A stretch of 64,000 bases of DNA from Cladorhizidae sp. MBARI D1340-BT2 (GCA_028752905.1 JAQNBH010000006.1:27322448-27386447), one strand, 5' to 3'; shown: positions 46,713 through 58,431, counted from the first letter of the stretch. Program-made: numbers and translations. Notes: generated by a model not told the origin, from the letters alone.

Positions 46713-48359
46713 TGGAGTTGGAGAGCTCTCAAAGAGTCGTTGATCTGAAGAAGCAACTTTCAGAGAGCTCTCAAAGTGTCGTTGATCTGATGGAAGAACT
46801 TTCAGAGAGCTCTCAAAGTGTCATTGATCTGAAGGAGCAACTTTCCGAGAACTCTCAAAGTATCGTTGATCTGAAGAAGCAACTTTCAGAGAGCTCTCAA
46901 AGTGTCATTGATCTGAAGGAAGAACTTTCAGAGAGCTCTCAAAATGTCGTTGATCTGAAGGAGCTAGTTTCGGAGAACTCTCACACTATCACTGATCTGA
47001 AGAAAGACTTGATTCACTATGAATCAAGATATGGTAAGCAATCATACTATATAAGCATGGTGTCCAGACATTTATTTCTGTATGTGCATAACATGGATAT
47101 GTGGGAGGTGTTGGCCACAAGCATGCATGGCAGGGTTTTGTTTGTACTCATGTCTGTTTGTGCATTTGTATGTATGACTGCTCTCGGAGGATCATTGCCA
47201 AACTTGGTAGGCAGATTATGAATTATGTATCATCATTCAATTTTGAAGAGTCATGATCAATGGGGAGGGTCTGTGTCCTATTATGCTGCTTTTCATAAGT
47301 AACATCTGAGGAAAGACTTGTTTCAAGTGCATAGTTATGACTAACGTCTTTTTTATATGTTGCCTATTGACCTGTCTGTTCATTTTCATTGTGAGTATGC
47401 TACTCATTTGGAACTGGGGTAAAAATCATTTTTAGCATTCATAAAAAGATTTGCATAAAATTATATCTTAGAGAATCATGCTTAAAGCTTACATATATGT
47501 TCAAACAACTTACATTACTGTAATTATATACTGCAATCCCATGGGCAATTAAAACGCCAGAGTTTGTATTGTGGGTGCTTTCATCATGAAGCTGGTTATT
47601 CCAAATGATGCCCACTCATGTTATTCACATGCACATTGCTAATCTGCAATAAATTTGAAGCAAAATTTTGCATGTGAAGCTGCTGCATGTGCTTTAGCTA
47701 GTTGTTCTTGTTCTCAGGATTACTGAAATGTCAAAGTTGTCAACTTTCCAATGGGCACTTGTTATGTGTAACCAGTTTAGTCCTAAAACAGCATCTGCTG
47801 CTTGGGTTCAAAAAAGACTCCTAGCAAGCCTCGAATCCTGTTGAGATATGAGCTTTATGAGTTTGCCATCCGACTTTTAGAAATACGAATCAAACCAGAT
47901 AGGGCATGCTACTCTACACCCAATAAACAACATTCGCTTGACTTCTAATATGCTCATGCATAGACTAATAGAACTAGTTCTAGTAGTCTATGGCTCATGT
48001 TATAAACTTACTTTGATACTGTGTCTTTGAAACTGTAGGTCGTCTTGACAACACAGAAAGCCAAAAAGGAACTTCTCAATGTCAGGTATTAGCTGAAGTT
48101 AGAGTATACACAAGCATTTGATATTTATCCTTTTTTAATATTATTTTATAATTTCATCTTCAGAGCAGAGATGTGCATATATTTAGTAAGTTACTAAGAA
48201 ATAGAGATACTCTAATTGTACTTTTCATTATGTACAGTTTGTACAATTTATCAGGGGAGTAATTTTTGTAGTCAAGCTTCTTGTGCCACTAATCAAGAGT
48301 TCTCTATTCAGTTTGCCATTATTTGTATGCAAAATTACTTGATATTAAGTGGTAACTGA
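46713..48359 (+). CDS. Coiled-coil protein with 14-residue repeats and micro-exons (3' part)
   Basis: Four exons fit together in phase: 46713-47033, 48039-48085 (47 bases), 48164-48185 (22 bases) and 48238-48359, ending in TGA 48357-48359. All junctions are GT-AG (donors GTAAGC, GTATTA, GTAAGT). Exon 1 encodes seven copies of a 14-residue heptad-like unit, SESSQSVVDLKEQL, each with about one substitution, a classic two-heptad coiled coil. Exon 2 gives GRLDNTESQKGTSQCQ, exon 3 SRDVHIF, and exon 4 a Cys-containing end with YQGSNFCSQASCATNQEFS. The true start must be in an upstream exon not identified; the acceptor before exon 1 leaves phase 1. No family is recognised. The conserved phase over four exons makes chance unlikely. 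It is the best host-gene candidate in the window. Confidence 0.6.
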
Positions 48360-48593
48360 AATTTCATTGGTTTGCCATACACTGTGTCTTGTTATGTCGC
48401 AGAGACTGCTTGCCTTCTTAACCTGGCTATTGTACTTGTTAAAAATATCTCAGGGTATTCTAGTAATATTTCAGGATAGTTCACGTCATATTGTGAACCA
48501 GCCTTTAGAAGGACTATGAATGTGACCCTAACAACCCAAGGAGTGTGAAGTTCAATCAACACCAATTCACACTTAACATAGATTAGAGTGATG

Positions 48594-48815
48594 TGACTAG
48601 AGCTAAGGCTTGGACTAGAGTTAAGGCTAAGGCTTGGACTAGAGTTAAGGCTAAGGCTTGGACTCGAGTTAAGGCTAAGGCTTGGACTAGAGTTAAGGCT
48701 AAGGCTTGGACTAGAGTTAAGGCTAAGGATTGGACTAGAGTTAGGGCTAAGGCTTGGATTAGAGTTAAGGCTAAGGCTTGGTCTAGAGTTAAGGCTAAGG
48801 CTAGAGCTAGAAATA
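48594..48815. repeat. 24-bp minisatellite
   Basis: About nine copies of a 24-base unit with ttaaggctaaggcttgg and actagag. As 24 is a multiple of three it yields long repetitive frames on both strands, which I do not call genes. Confidence 0.95.
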
Positions 48816-48859
48816 GGGCTAGGCATCCGACTGATATATTTGTGGCTGGCCTTCTATAC

Positions 48860-49269
48860 TAGCCCTAGCTCTAGCCCTAGGCCATAATATACTGTGGTTA
48901 TCCATCTGCGTGCTGAGATATAGTTACAATTTTCAAGGTGTTAGCTAGCCATAGCCATTTCTTATTGATACAGATCATAGATTATATGTACTGGACAAGT
49001 TAGAAGAAGAGGGCCTGGTAGTGTCAGAAGAGTTAGCCACACCCACAATCATGACCATTTTTTTCCTTCCAAGAGGCCTTTTGAAAAAACATTGTAGCAT
49101 AGAGGTTGTTCCAGTAGACTTGGTACTATTCATAGCGGAGGCTTCATTATGATGAAGTGGAAGGTCAAGTGTGCTGTTATTTTAGCTTGACAGTTCTAAC
49201 AAAATATCTACGAAAAGTGGAACCTCTGAAGCTGCATTTTATGTTAGAATGCAGTCTACATTATATATA
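48860..49269. other. Spacer before the Ginger element
   Basis: No gene recognised. It ends in TATATA (49264-49269), the left copy of the presumed target duplication. Confidence 0.5.
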
Positions 49270-49315
49270 TGCTACGCGCAAACCTGGAATTTGCTCAATC
49301 CTAGGATCGCGCAAG
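49270..49315 (+). repeat. Left terminal inverted repeat of the Ginger element
   Basis: 46 bases pairing with 54094-54139; includes gctcaatcctaggatcgcg. Confidence 0.93.
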
Positions 49316-49622
49316 GTCAAACTCAAACCTCCAATCTGCACTCTCAAAACCAAGAATTTGGTAATAACAGTAAGTTGCTCAATCTAGGATTGATCATAGA
49401 ATTTCTACTCAATAGAACAGGTAAAAGTTGCTCATTCTGGCAAGAAACCTTGGATCCAAGGTTTGCGCACACTATCCTTGGATCGCGCTAGGTCAAACTC
49501 AAACCTCAATCTGCACGCTCAAAACCAAGAATGTTAATAGGAGCAGTAAAAGTTGCTCAATTCTAGGATTTATCATAGAATTTGTAGCTCTAGAAACAGG
49601 TAAAATTGCTCATTCTGACAAG
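49300..49622. repeat. Subterminal tandem duplication in the Ginger element
   Basis: A unit of about 178 bases with ggtcaaactcaaacct, gctcaaaaccaagaat and ttgctca-tctaggatt occurs twice (from about 49300 and about 49478). Between the copies, aaggtttgcgcac echoes the inverse of the terminal repeat. Such subterminal repeats may be transposase binding sites. Confidence 0.8.
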
Positions 49623-50482
49623 ATAGTTGCATTCCATAAAGGCCAAATCTTGTACATACAAAATTCGTACAAAATTCATAACCGAGTAGTCCAATTCAGT
49701 TAGCAATTAATACATGTCCAATCCATATCTTCTGATCGAAATACAACTCTGGGAATCTTGATGCACTTGTCATGGTACCACTCCCCACATTTTGAACATT
49801 CTGCCATCCTACTTTTGTTCCATGGCATTCGGCAGACGCAGAACAGTTCGATTGTTTGAAATGGTTCGTTTGCCGGAGAGAGGTTTGTAACAGTTTTACC
49901 AGGAAAAGGTAGCATTTTACGTGACTCGAAACAATTTACGAGGTGACATCTCATTTTGGAGATATCCTTGGCTGGATCTTCACCATAACAGAGGGCTACT
50001 GCACAAGCAATAGCAAAAACTCTACAGTCATTACCATTGGTCTGCTGCTGAATGTTCATAAACCTTGCTGTGATCGTTTTATTCCTTGAAAATACAAGTG
50101 CAGCTATCTGTTCAGAAGTTGATTGAGGCAAACGATTGTAAAGACTATCATATACCTTAACTTCACTATTATCTTCCTTGCTCAGCTCAATGCAGATCCA
50201 GTGGTTGTTTTGACTGTTCAAAATCTAGACTGCATGACTCTGAATAACGTCAGTGCTAAGATTAGAGACCACAGTAGTAGCTTGCAATCTTTTGATGGAG
50301 AGAAATACTTTTTTGAGAAGTTTCTGAGAGGCATACATATGGGAATCCACTAACCAGTTTCCATTAAGAATCATGTCACGATCTTCTTTATACAACACTA
50401 GGTATGGGATCCACATTGGTGGGACTGGTATATCAGGGTAGTGATCAACAATAACTAGTCCAGGCTTTCTATCATCACTGAC

Positions 50483-50672
50483 AGAACTATCTAGAAGTTC
50501 AACATCATCAAAAAAAAATTGGTCTTTAGTAGCTCTACTGACAGTACCACCCACAACACTACTATCAGGCCACTTACAGAACTATCTACAAGTTTGACAT
50601 CATCGACAACTTTTTTTCCACAGGTAAGCCAGTAGCTCTGTTGATGGCACTACCCACAAACAACACCATCAT
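50483..50672. repeat. Diverged tandem duplication in the Ginger gene
   Basis: Two copies of about 95 bases share acagaactatcta-aagtt, gacatcatc, tagtagctct-ttgac and cactacccacaa-aacac. The duplication lies between the CXC block and the protease and is the likely cause of the broken frame there. Confidence 0.75.
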
Positions 50673-52203
50673 GGAATCCTTTCTTGTCACTGTTAAAGCA
50701 AGGTAATCCAGTATGACATCTTTTGGTGCACAACTTTCTTGCTTTCTTACAAGAGCAATGAGAGTTTTTGCATCCACCTTTGCAACCACATGAGTTACCA
50801 TAATAGGAATTCTTAGGGTTAAAGAGCAGTGCAGTTTCTCGTAGAGACAAAAAGGATTCCATTTTCCAGTCATTTGGTGAAAGCTCGACTTTGCCAGAAT
50901 ACCGCTCAAGTTGTCCATCATAAGCACAGTTTTTCAATACCCCATATTGACAACGTAGGCGATACACAGGTCTCTTGGTACCAGAGACAACAACTATTAC
51001 ACATGGTATCCATCGAAAATCAGTTGATGCTCTGTCGATTCGTGGGATTTGAATGCTGACTAAATCCCCAACAGCAAATGATTCAACAGCATGGCGTTTC
51101 CGTTTACTGTATTGTTTCACCATTCTTTCAGCATTCAATCGATAGTTTCTATCAGTTTCCTTTCTTCGTTTGCTATGCTTTTGGCTTGTTGCTAATGGAG
51201 TACAGTGTACCTGAAGAAATATTTTTAATAAAATGTTTATTACATCATCAAAATGTTATATAATGGGATTGCGAAAAGTAATTTACTTGTGTTTTCACTC
51301 TCAAGTCTCAACACAAGGAAAGCTCTGTGCAATGTTTATTTGGTATTATAATAGAATGTCTAAAATTGTTTTACTCTCCATTTACTGACCCTGGATTAGA
51401 AATATTAAAAGGTCTAAAATTGTTTTACTTTGCTTATTTCTGATATCACTCTCTGTGCAATGAGGTTCACTACAGTGATGGTGAGGAGTGTTCAGCAGAG
51501 CTTGGATCATCTGAACAAGGTAGAGGAGTAGAACTTTTGTCTGCTGATACATGTTCCATAGGCTCAGTTTCATTGATCAAGTCTGCGATATCTTCCTCCA
51601 TTACTGACCCTAGATTAGTACCTGGAAATACACCGCTACGTGGTGGTTGACCGTATCCCAATTCATATGGAGTACACTTCATGGTTTCATGAACACATGT
51701 ATTCAGTTGATCTAGTAGTATACACATACACACCAAAAAAAGCAGAGATGACCAAGTATGTGAAGTTCATGCTGCCATCAGGATGCCAGTATTAGGCATA
51801 TTAGTATTACTATGGCTGTACTAAACACTCATCTATAACCTATCAATCACCATTACCATGAAAAGTTCAGCTAGATTACATATTTATGGTATCTTCTTTT
51901 ATAGTATCATACAGTCACCAATTATAGTTGTTTATGAATCACTATTGTTTATGAAACAATATTATGAAAATCAAACATACACTGAATTTCTGGTAACCAA
52001 TGTGACCATGCCATATCACATTTATTCTGTTCAAACTGACATGCAAGAAGTTCTTCAACTTTAGCATTTGCACGTTCCACTAGACCCTGTGATTGAGGGT
52101 GTCTTGGTCGACCGTTTATGATGGTGGCTTTCCCCGGCCAGGTCTTCACCAGTTTGTCTATGATATGATTGACAAATTCTCTTCCGTTATCAGATTGGAA
52201 TAT

Positions 52204-52265
52204 CTATACATAGGAACACTCAAGCATGCTGTAACCATTAATAATCAATTATGGGTCACACAAAC
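52204..52265 (-). other. 62-base intron in the Ginger gene
   Basis: Donor CCCAAG|GTTTGT and acceptor GTATAG|ATATTC join FGVPK to IFQSDNGREF in phase 0, placing the second catalytic Asp correctly. Confidence 0.9.
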
Positions 52266-52436
52266 CTTGGGAACACCGAAATATGCAAAAACACGACTGG
52301 ACAAGTTTTTAGCCACCTCAATTGCACTCTTGTGCTCAAGAGCAAACAGTACATGGAATTTGGACCAATGATCCATGTAGTGGCCAATCCAGTTATGGCG
52401 GTCGTCTGGTCTATGTCGCATGTCAATCAAATCCAC

Positions 52437-52486
52437 CTAAATAAGACGATGCTAAATACCAACATATTTGGTACTAATAATATTAC
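52437..52486 (-). other. 50-base intron in the Ginger gene
   Basis: Donor GGACAG|GTAATA and acceptor TTATTTAG|GTGGAT join FMTRGQ to VDLIDMRHRP, restoring the integrase motif containing the first catalytic Asp. A clear example of the very short introns of the host. Confidence 0.9.
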
Positions 52487-54093
52487 CTGTCCTCGAGTCA
52501 TAAACCCAGAAGAAATGATAGGTTTAAGTGTGGCACTGTTGGATTGTGGCTTCTGAAGGTTAATCACACTACATAATTGAACGTACTTCTCCACAACAGA
52601 TCTTGGTAGACACGCTTAGTTCGAAGAAATCTAGAGGGAGTATGGTGAAGACAGAGAATTGAATTACCTTTGATAACCAAAACAGATCACTATTATAAAA
52701 TGTCGCTGGTTGTTTACCACATACTAAAACAACAGGATTAACCCATGGGTAATTAGATATTCACATTAAAACGCTGAGAGGTGGATGCTTGCTGTATCTA
52801 GTGGATGAAACGGACAATGTAAATCTAAATGCACACACCCATGTTTTTGCTACTATTAGAAGGATGTAGGTCAAACCGATATAAAATAGGAAATAGGTGA
52901 AACATAAGGATTCATAACATCCAAACGTCAACATACTTCATATCGAGTGTTTTATGTTGTGTCCAAAATGTAACTTGCTGTGTGTTCCAATTTTTCAATA
53001 AAAGTGAATTGGAGGTTACTACTACAATAGTAGTGTTTTACTCATATGCTGCGCTGCACTGTCCTTGGACTCAATTGAATTTGGATATGACAAATTGTAT
53101 GTTTGCACTTACCAAAACCATATAAAAGTTAGAGATAGCAACCTTATGTCAGGACCTCAATTCAAATATTCATGGTCACCTGATTAAAAACATTTTATGG
53201 TTGACATGAGCTATACCCATATTATGCACAGCTTATATAACTGACAGTCAGTCACAATTTTCAATCTCATGTGCAATCTTTAGGTGTTCAACCAGTAGAG
53301 CTACACTGTACCTACAATAGTTGAGTGCCAAAATGAGAGCATGCATCAAGGGCCAAACACAAGATCACATGCATAGAATCTGTTTTTATATAGAAATGAT
53401 AGACATTCTCTACCTCGGCTAGAGCCTTTTATAGCCCATAATTATGACCTTGAACATCACAGTGCACTCTATTCAAAATAGTATGAAACTTTTCAATGTA
53501 AGCCATGCTCCGATAATGACCAAGGATGGAGGAGTCATTCTCATCCTGAAAAAAAGATTAGATTAAAATGACACCGTATAACTGCGATTCAGTAAAGCGT
53601 CTGGCTCATGAAGTGAATGGCTACTGGATTTCAATCAATTAAACAAAGTTTTGTCTTTGTTATTATCATCCATGCCTATAGATTGGCACTTGACTTGTGG
53701 CTTTAAACTTATAAAATAAGGAGACCTGTCTAACAACAAAATATGTCTCACTAAATATATCACTGGCTATTATGGGTTTAATCACCTTTTTCTTTGCTGG
53801 TATACAAAGTACATCCTTAAGCCCAAGAGCAAGGTACTCCAAAAGTTAAAAACATTTTTGTTTCACCCAAAAATTGAATTTAGGATCACTGTTCGCCATC
53901 TCCCCTTTCAGAAATTTGACAACAGCTTGTCCCTTTGTTCTTGATATGGTTTTGCTTCCAAGGTTCCTTCCAGAAAGCAAGGTTTGCTGAACATTAATCA
54001 TCATAGGCATTCTCTCCTTCCATTTCTCCTTCCTACAACCTCTTCCCATGTGGGAGCAAACTTGTTTTGATCTAATTGGTGATCAGGTATTGG

Positions 54094-54139
54094 CTTTCGC
54101 GATCCTAGGATTGAGCAAATTCCAGGTTTGCGGGTAACA
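54094..54139 (-). repeat. Right terminal inverted repeat of the Ginger element
   Basis: 46 bases inverse to 49270-49315, ending GGTTTGCGGGTAACA, followed by TATATA. Confidence 0.93.
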
Positions 54140-54145
54140 TATATA

Positions 54146-55180
54146 TTGTAATTGGCGAGATGCAACAATTGCCTTCAAGCAGTATATAGAAAGGCAGTGC
54201 CACAAGTGTTCTGTGGAGTAGTACTGACACAATGGTCCGGGCATTGTGGTAATAAATATTATTAACCCTGTGCATTTATACTTTGAGACATCAGCAAAAC
54301 GTTGTCTCAATGTTTACAAAAATGCCTATTATCATATATTTTTATAAAATATAATACTCTCTTGCTTTATGGTTAGTATAGGTAGATCTTCATTATCTTT
54401 CATGCAATTAAAGATAGTTCTTGTAGCATTGGTTGCACATATCACAAGAATCAATATTTGCATAATACTTACAGGTCCCCAGCATCCTTCTCTGTATACT
54501 CAAGTCATTATTCTCAATAGCTCATCCAAACACTGATGACGGATGTAGTGTTCTATTTTTTACAAGCTAACATGCTGAATTATTTTTTTTTTTACTGCAT
54601 ATATCTTGGAATCATCTTCCCTCATAAACTTCAGCAACTTATAAGAATTCCTACCATTATGGTCGTTGTGGCTGCTGATTCCAAATCCCTGTCTTGGAAA
54701 GAATTCGAGGAATGATGGTTTAGTAGCCATTGCTAAGAACTGCTAAGCATCTCACTTAAATTGCGTGTTGTTGTGCAGGTAGCTAATACTACACAGAATG
54801 CTTGTGATACTGCATCTGTTTATGCTGCTTGTAGAAAACTATTGCATATTTCCATATACATAACTACAAGTAATAATTACCTACCTGACTGTATGCTTGC
54901 ATAAAGATATAAATATTATCCAGTTAGCAATTCCATTCTTATTTACAGAGCATTAGAGATTCAAGCCTTCATGGACTATCCTTGTCACAACTGTCAAGCA
55001 AAGATAACAGGGCACTCAACCTTCAAAATTAAGCCACTGCTACGAAAGGAACTAAGTCGTCTGGAATGATCCTAACACTGTCTTTTTCAAAAAGGTTGCT
55101 TGGGCAAAAAATTTAACTTGGTTGTGAGGCTCGTTATGGAAAGGCAAGGATCCAGATCTAGTAGAAGCACTAGAAACATG
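54146..55180. other. Spacer between Ginger and piggyBac elements
   Basis: About 1 kb of A+T-rich sequence with no recognised gene. Confidence 0.5.
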
Positions 55181-55184
55181 TTAA

Positions 55185-57267
55185 CCCACTCACTGTCACA
55201 AGCGTATATATACGCAAAAAGTTGTTTATCAAATTTAAAAAAACATAAAAAATCGATCGTACCATTCACAGACACATAATTATACGTCAAAAGTTAGCAC
55301 CCTACGATCGTACCGAATATAAAGGCAATAGACGTTCGGTAACTAGGGTAGTATTATTGAAAAGTCGGACCCACTCAGAATTTCAAATCGGGTTGAAGAT
55401 GGCAGTTGGACTGTCCTTGGATAAAGTTATTTCTCAGGTTTAGGGCGACAATTTTGGACTTTCTGAGGATGAAAGCAGTGATCAAGAAGGCGCTGGCATC
55501 TCATCCTACCTTGGCCAGAGCTGTGTTGACCCTGAATTTCTTCTATCGCTTGGCAGAATAGTTGCTGATGACCTACCTTCAAGGAAGCGTAGCGCTTTCA
55601 CTTGAGGTGACGATCTAGATGGAGATGAGAATACCAGCGATGAAGAAGGTATTTACAGTCAGTTTAGCTACAGTTTAGCTATAGCTAGTTTTGTTGTTAG
55701 CAAAGCAGAGCATGGATCTACAATGCTCTTTTAGTTTCGTTGTTGCGGTAGTCCGCGTTAAAATTATTTGATGCCAATTTCTTATCCCCTTCAGATTTGA
55801 TGCATGAAGCGATGGATTGGGCAGCTGATAGAGCTTCATCAACTCTGACACAATCTATTGTTGCTAGCCCTCATATTACTGTGGTGGCTGCTTCATCACC
55901 TTCTCCATTGTTCCTCCAGTATCTGCAACACTAGGTTCTATAACCTCTGCATCAGGTTCTATGACTTATGTGACATCTGTAGTCACTCCTATACTTCTAT
56001 TTCCAACATCATCATTGTCTGTTCCATCATCATGCCCTCCTTTATTTTTACCCTTGTACTCTGTGTCCTCTTCTAGTGAAGTATGCACTCCTTCACGACC
56101 AGTTGTTCAGCTTAGTCATAGCACTAGGAGTGTTCGTCATGCTCGAGTTAGTCAGAGTAGTGGTAGTGAAATAGCTTCTAGTGCTTCAAGTTCTGCTCTG
56201 CCTTTAGCTAGTCCTCTTTTTCTTTCTGGAACTTCACCTACCAGCATTTCTTTAGCTCCGTCTCTTGCTTCTTCTACTGTGTCCTCAGCTAGTACCTTTG
56301 ATAGTCCCTCCTCTAATTCTCCAGAAGAGGGTGTTTGCGTATATGGTTGAGGCATGCATTCCCGAACAGCTATGTTCTAGACTCTCATGTCCGCAGAGCA
56401 GATCACCTTGCCAGGGGTTACAGGAAGAGAGATTTTTTGACCTTCCGGTTGGAGCTAGCTAAGGAACTAGTGGTATGCTTCTGCTCACATCAGCATGCTG
56501 GCCGCCCTCGCTCAGTTCATAACGAGCGTCTAGACCGGCTGAACACCACGCTTGGCATTAGTCAGCACTAACTGAAAAATAGCAGTGGTGTATTGTCTGT
56601 GTAGCAGTTGGAAATGTCTGGAATCTCAAACGACCATGAGATCACTTATTTGCCTTCACTGCAAAGTACCACTGTGTGTCACAAAGAGGGACTGTTTTTT
56701 CAAGTACCACACCATGGTAGACTTCGTAGTTTCCTAGTTTTTGCTTCACTTTTTTTAATTTTTACTTTCTATGGTATTTCCATTTTTCTCTCTGTTCTAT
56801 GTGTGTGCTAGATGGCTGTTGTTTTGTATATGCATGTTTTGGTTGCTATTGTTGTCCTGTTATGGGAAGAAGAAGATGTAATAAATAATTGTTCATACAA
56901 CACCAACATGTTACCATATCTTCATCAGAAAATAAATATTAAAAAATTAAAAATATATGTTATGCAAGTTTTGTGAATACAATGAGTGTGTGCATATATA
57001 TATATATAATATATATAATACACATGTTGGCATATTGCATATTGAAGTAAGAGCTTTTCATTAGGCTGTAATTAATTACATAATGATATTCATCATTTCT
57101 GGTCATTGCTTAGCAAACTAAAGTTGACCACAATGTTTGTCAACACAATGCTATCCCATCAACCATGGTTGCTAGGGACTTCAGTGCATTCCTGATTTAA
57201 TATTGATTTTTATTTGCACCCGAGTCCAATAAATAAAAAAAGCTGCCTAAACCTGACGGTGAATGGG
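55185..57267 (+). mobile_element. piggyBac element 2, core deleted
   Basis: TTAA stands on both sides (55181-55184 and 57268-57271), the invariable piggyBac target. The ends are inverse: left CCCACTCACTGTCA and inverse right CCCATTCACCGTCA. The 2083 bases hold the first and last parts of a piggyBac transposase but not the catalytic middle, so this is a non-autonomous deletion derivative. An imperfect palindrome (gcgtatatatacgc) lies just inside the left end. Confidence 0.88.
55399..56730 (+). pseudogene. piggyBac transposase N- and C-terminal parts
   Basis: Exon 1 (55399-55648) starts MAVGLSLDKVISQV, then LSEDESSDQEGAGISSYLGQ, with one TAG and one TGA in frame. A GT-AG intron leads to exon 2 at 55795 (DLMHEAMDWAADRASSTLTQ), followed in a shifted frame by a long Ser/Thr/Pro-rich region to 56350. 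The sequence then jumps to the transposase tail: FPNSYVLDSHVRRADHLARG, KRDFLTFRLELAKELV and HAGRPRSVHNERL, then in another frame a Cys-rich end with LICLHCKVPLCVTKRDCFFK and YHT. The whole D,D,D core is absent. Exon 1 resembles the minus-strand exon at 59150-59410, tying the two neighbouring elements together. Confidence 0.82.
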
Positions 57268-57931
57268 TTAAGCAATATTGCCAGCCATATTAACCCTTTC
57301 ACCGTCGACTTCATTTTGAGATTTTGACCTGTTTTTACTTTAATTTTTGTATCTGATCATTGGTTCAGAAAAGTCCCCAGCAACCGCATATCACATGATT
57401 GACAAAGAGTTACTGATCAACTTGGTGATGTGTTGCCTAGCAACCAAACCACAAACCATTTTTGGATTAAAATACTTTTTATCACTGCATTTATCGACTA
57501 TTACAAGTATATTTTATGGTTTTTCAGATCAAATACTAAAATATGGTCGCTTATCGAACTGCAAACAGCATATAATCTGAAAAATGTACATTTTTTGGCA
57601 TAATTTATGAATATTGAATGCCCTAATTTTTCTATTTTGCAGGATATAGCCATGTTTGTCAGTCTATAAGAGTATTGACTGTTGTCAAGCACCACGAGGA
57701 AGGTCTGGCTGTATTGAAAGTTGAAAATTTCAAGATGTTGCAGAAAGGCACAATAAAGCAAAGACTCATCAAGAAAACATACGTGTACTACACATGTCTG
57801 CATGCATAAATGATAAAGAAAAGAAGTATACATGTACATGCCTAACACATGTACATACTACAAAAGCAATACAAAGAAAATCTCGTGAAGAGAAAAGGAA
57901 GCTAGTGCGAGTAGTCAGAGAATGTGTGGAA

Positions 57932-58431
57932 TTCCCTGAAGCATTTCCTTCCACGCACAGCACAAAGGCTAATACCACAAAGAGAGCAGTGACAAAAGGT
58001 CTTGTGCCTCTTACCTCTGGCCTCGACTTCTTCCTTGGCCTTTTCCTCTTCCTTGGCCTTTTCCTCTTCCTTGGCTTTTTCCTCTTCTTGGCCTTTTCCT
58101 CTTCCTTGGCCTTTTCCTCTTCCTTGGCTTTTTCCTCTTCTTGGCCTTTACCTCTTCCTTGGCTTTTTCCTCTTCCTGGAATTCCCTGAAGCATGTCCTT
58201 CCATGCACAGCACAAAGGCTAATACCACAAAGAGAGCAGTGACAAAAGGTCTTGTGCCTCTTACCTCTGGCCTCGACTTCTTCCTTGGCCTTTTCCTCTT
58301 CATTAGCCTTTTCTTCTTCCTTGGCTTTTTCCTCTTCTTGGCCTTTTCCTCTTCCTTGGCCTTTTCCTATTCCTTGGCCTTTCCCTTTTCCTTGGCCTTT
58401 ACCTCTTCCTTGGCTTTTTCCTCTTCCTTGG
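57932..58431. repeat. 250-bp tandem duplication with purine/pyrimidine-rich array
   Basis: 57932-58181 and 58182-58431 both start with a ccctgaagca-ttccttcca-gcacagcacaaaggctaat block, go through gacaaaaggtcttgtgcctc and end in repeats of ttcctcttccttggcc. The plus strand reads as Phe/Pro/Leu/Ser runs, the minus strand as Lys/Ala/Glu runs (KAKEEE). Confidence 0.88.

Larger units (their letters stand above)
49700..54049 (-). pseudogene. Ginger transposase: integrase + CXC + Ulp1 protease + PHD finger
   Basis: Exons on the minus strand: 54049-53786, 53545-about 53400, about 52615-52487, 52436-52266, 52203-51981, 51711-about 51475, 51210-about 50650, then 50554-49700. Two introns are 50 and 62 bases. 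The N-terminus has VVKFLKGEMANSDPKFNFWV. A partial zinc domain shows ILNRVHCDVQGH and VVEKYVQLCSV, where the last Cys seems to be Ile. The D,D,E core is complete: VDLIDMRHRP, FQSDNGREFVNH and SQGLVERANAKVEELL. A CXC-like block (NSCGCKGGCKNSHCSCKKA) comes next, then a Ulp1-type Cys protease (NNHWICIELS and QTNGNDCRVFAIACAV) and a PHD finger (CVCRMPWNKSRMAECSKCGE to WTCINC). TAA at 53846-53848, TAA at 53429-53431 and TAG at 50225-50227 interrupt otherwise open frames, and the frame around 50555-50650 is unclear. It resembles KRBA2-type proteins. Confidence 0.85.
49270..54139 (-). mobile_element. Complete Ginger-type DNA transposon
   Basis: A 4870-base element with inverted ends: the left TGCTACGCGCAAACCTGGAA and the inverse of the right TGTTACCCGCAAACCTGGAA continue to pair over 46 bases with three mismatches. 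The termini are TG...CA, as expected for an integrase-type transposase. TATATA lies directly on both sides (49264-49269 and 54140-54145), compatible with a target duplication although A+T rich. It holds one multi-exon minus-strand gene whose start lies about 45 bases inside the right inverted repeat. Ginger elements are the DNA transposons whose transposase is related to Ty3/gypsy integrase. Ends, intron-containing gene and accessory domains all agree. Confidence 0.9.

Noticed and set aside
48593..48862. 89-residue Arg/Ala/Trp repeat protein (and a Ser/Leu one on the other strand)
   Set aside because: Both frames come from a 24-base minisatellite whose period is a multiple of three.
49700..54049. 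Reassigned stop codons to explain the Ginger gene
   Set aside because: Other genes in the window end at all three stops in sensible places, and the damaged frames here also carry a duplication, so ordinary decay is the simpler reading.
57501..57848. 115-residue minus-strand frame inside piggyBac-like element 3
   Set aside because: No piggyBac motif, biased toward Cys/Leu/Phe from A+T-rich sequence; not the transposase tail.
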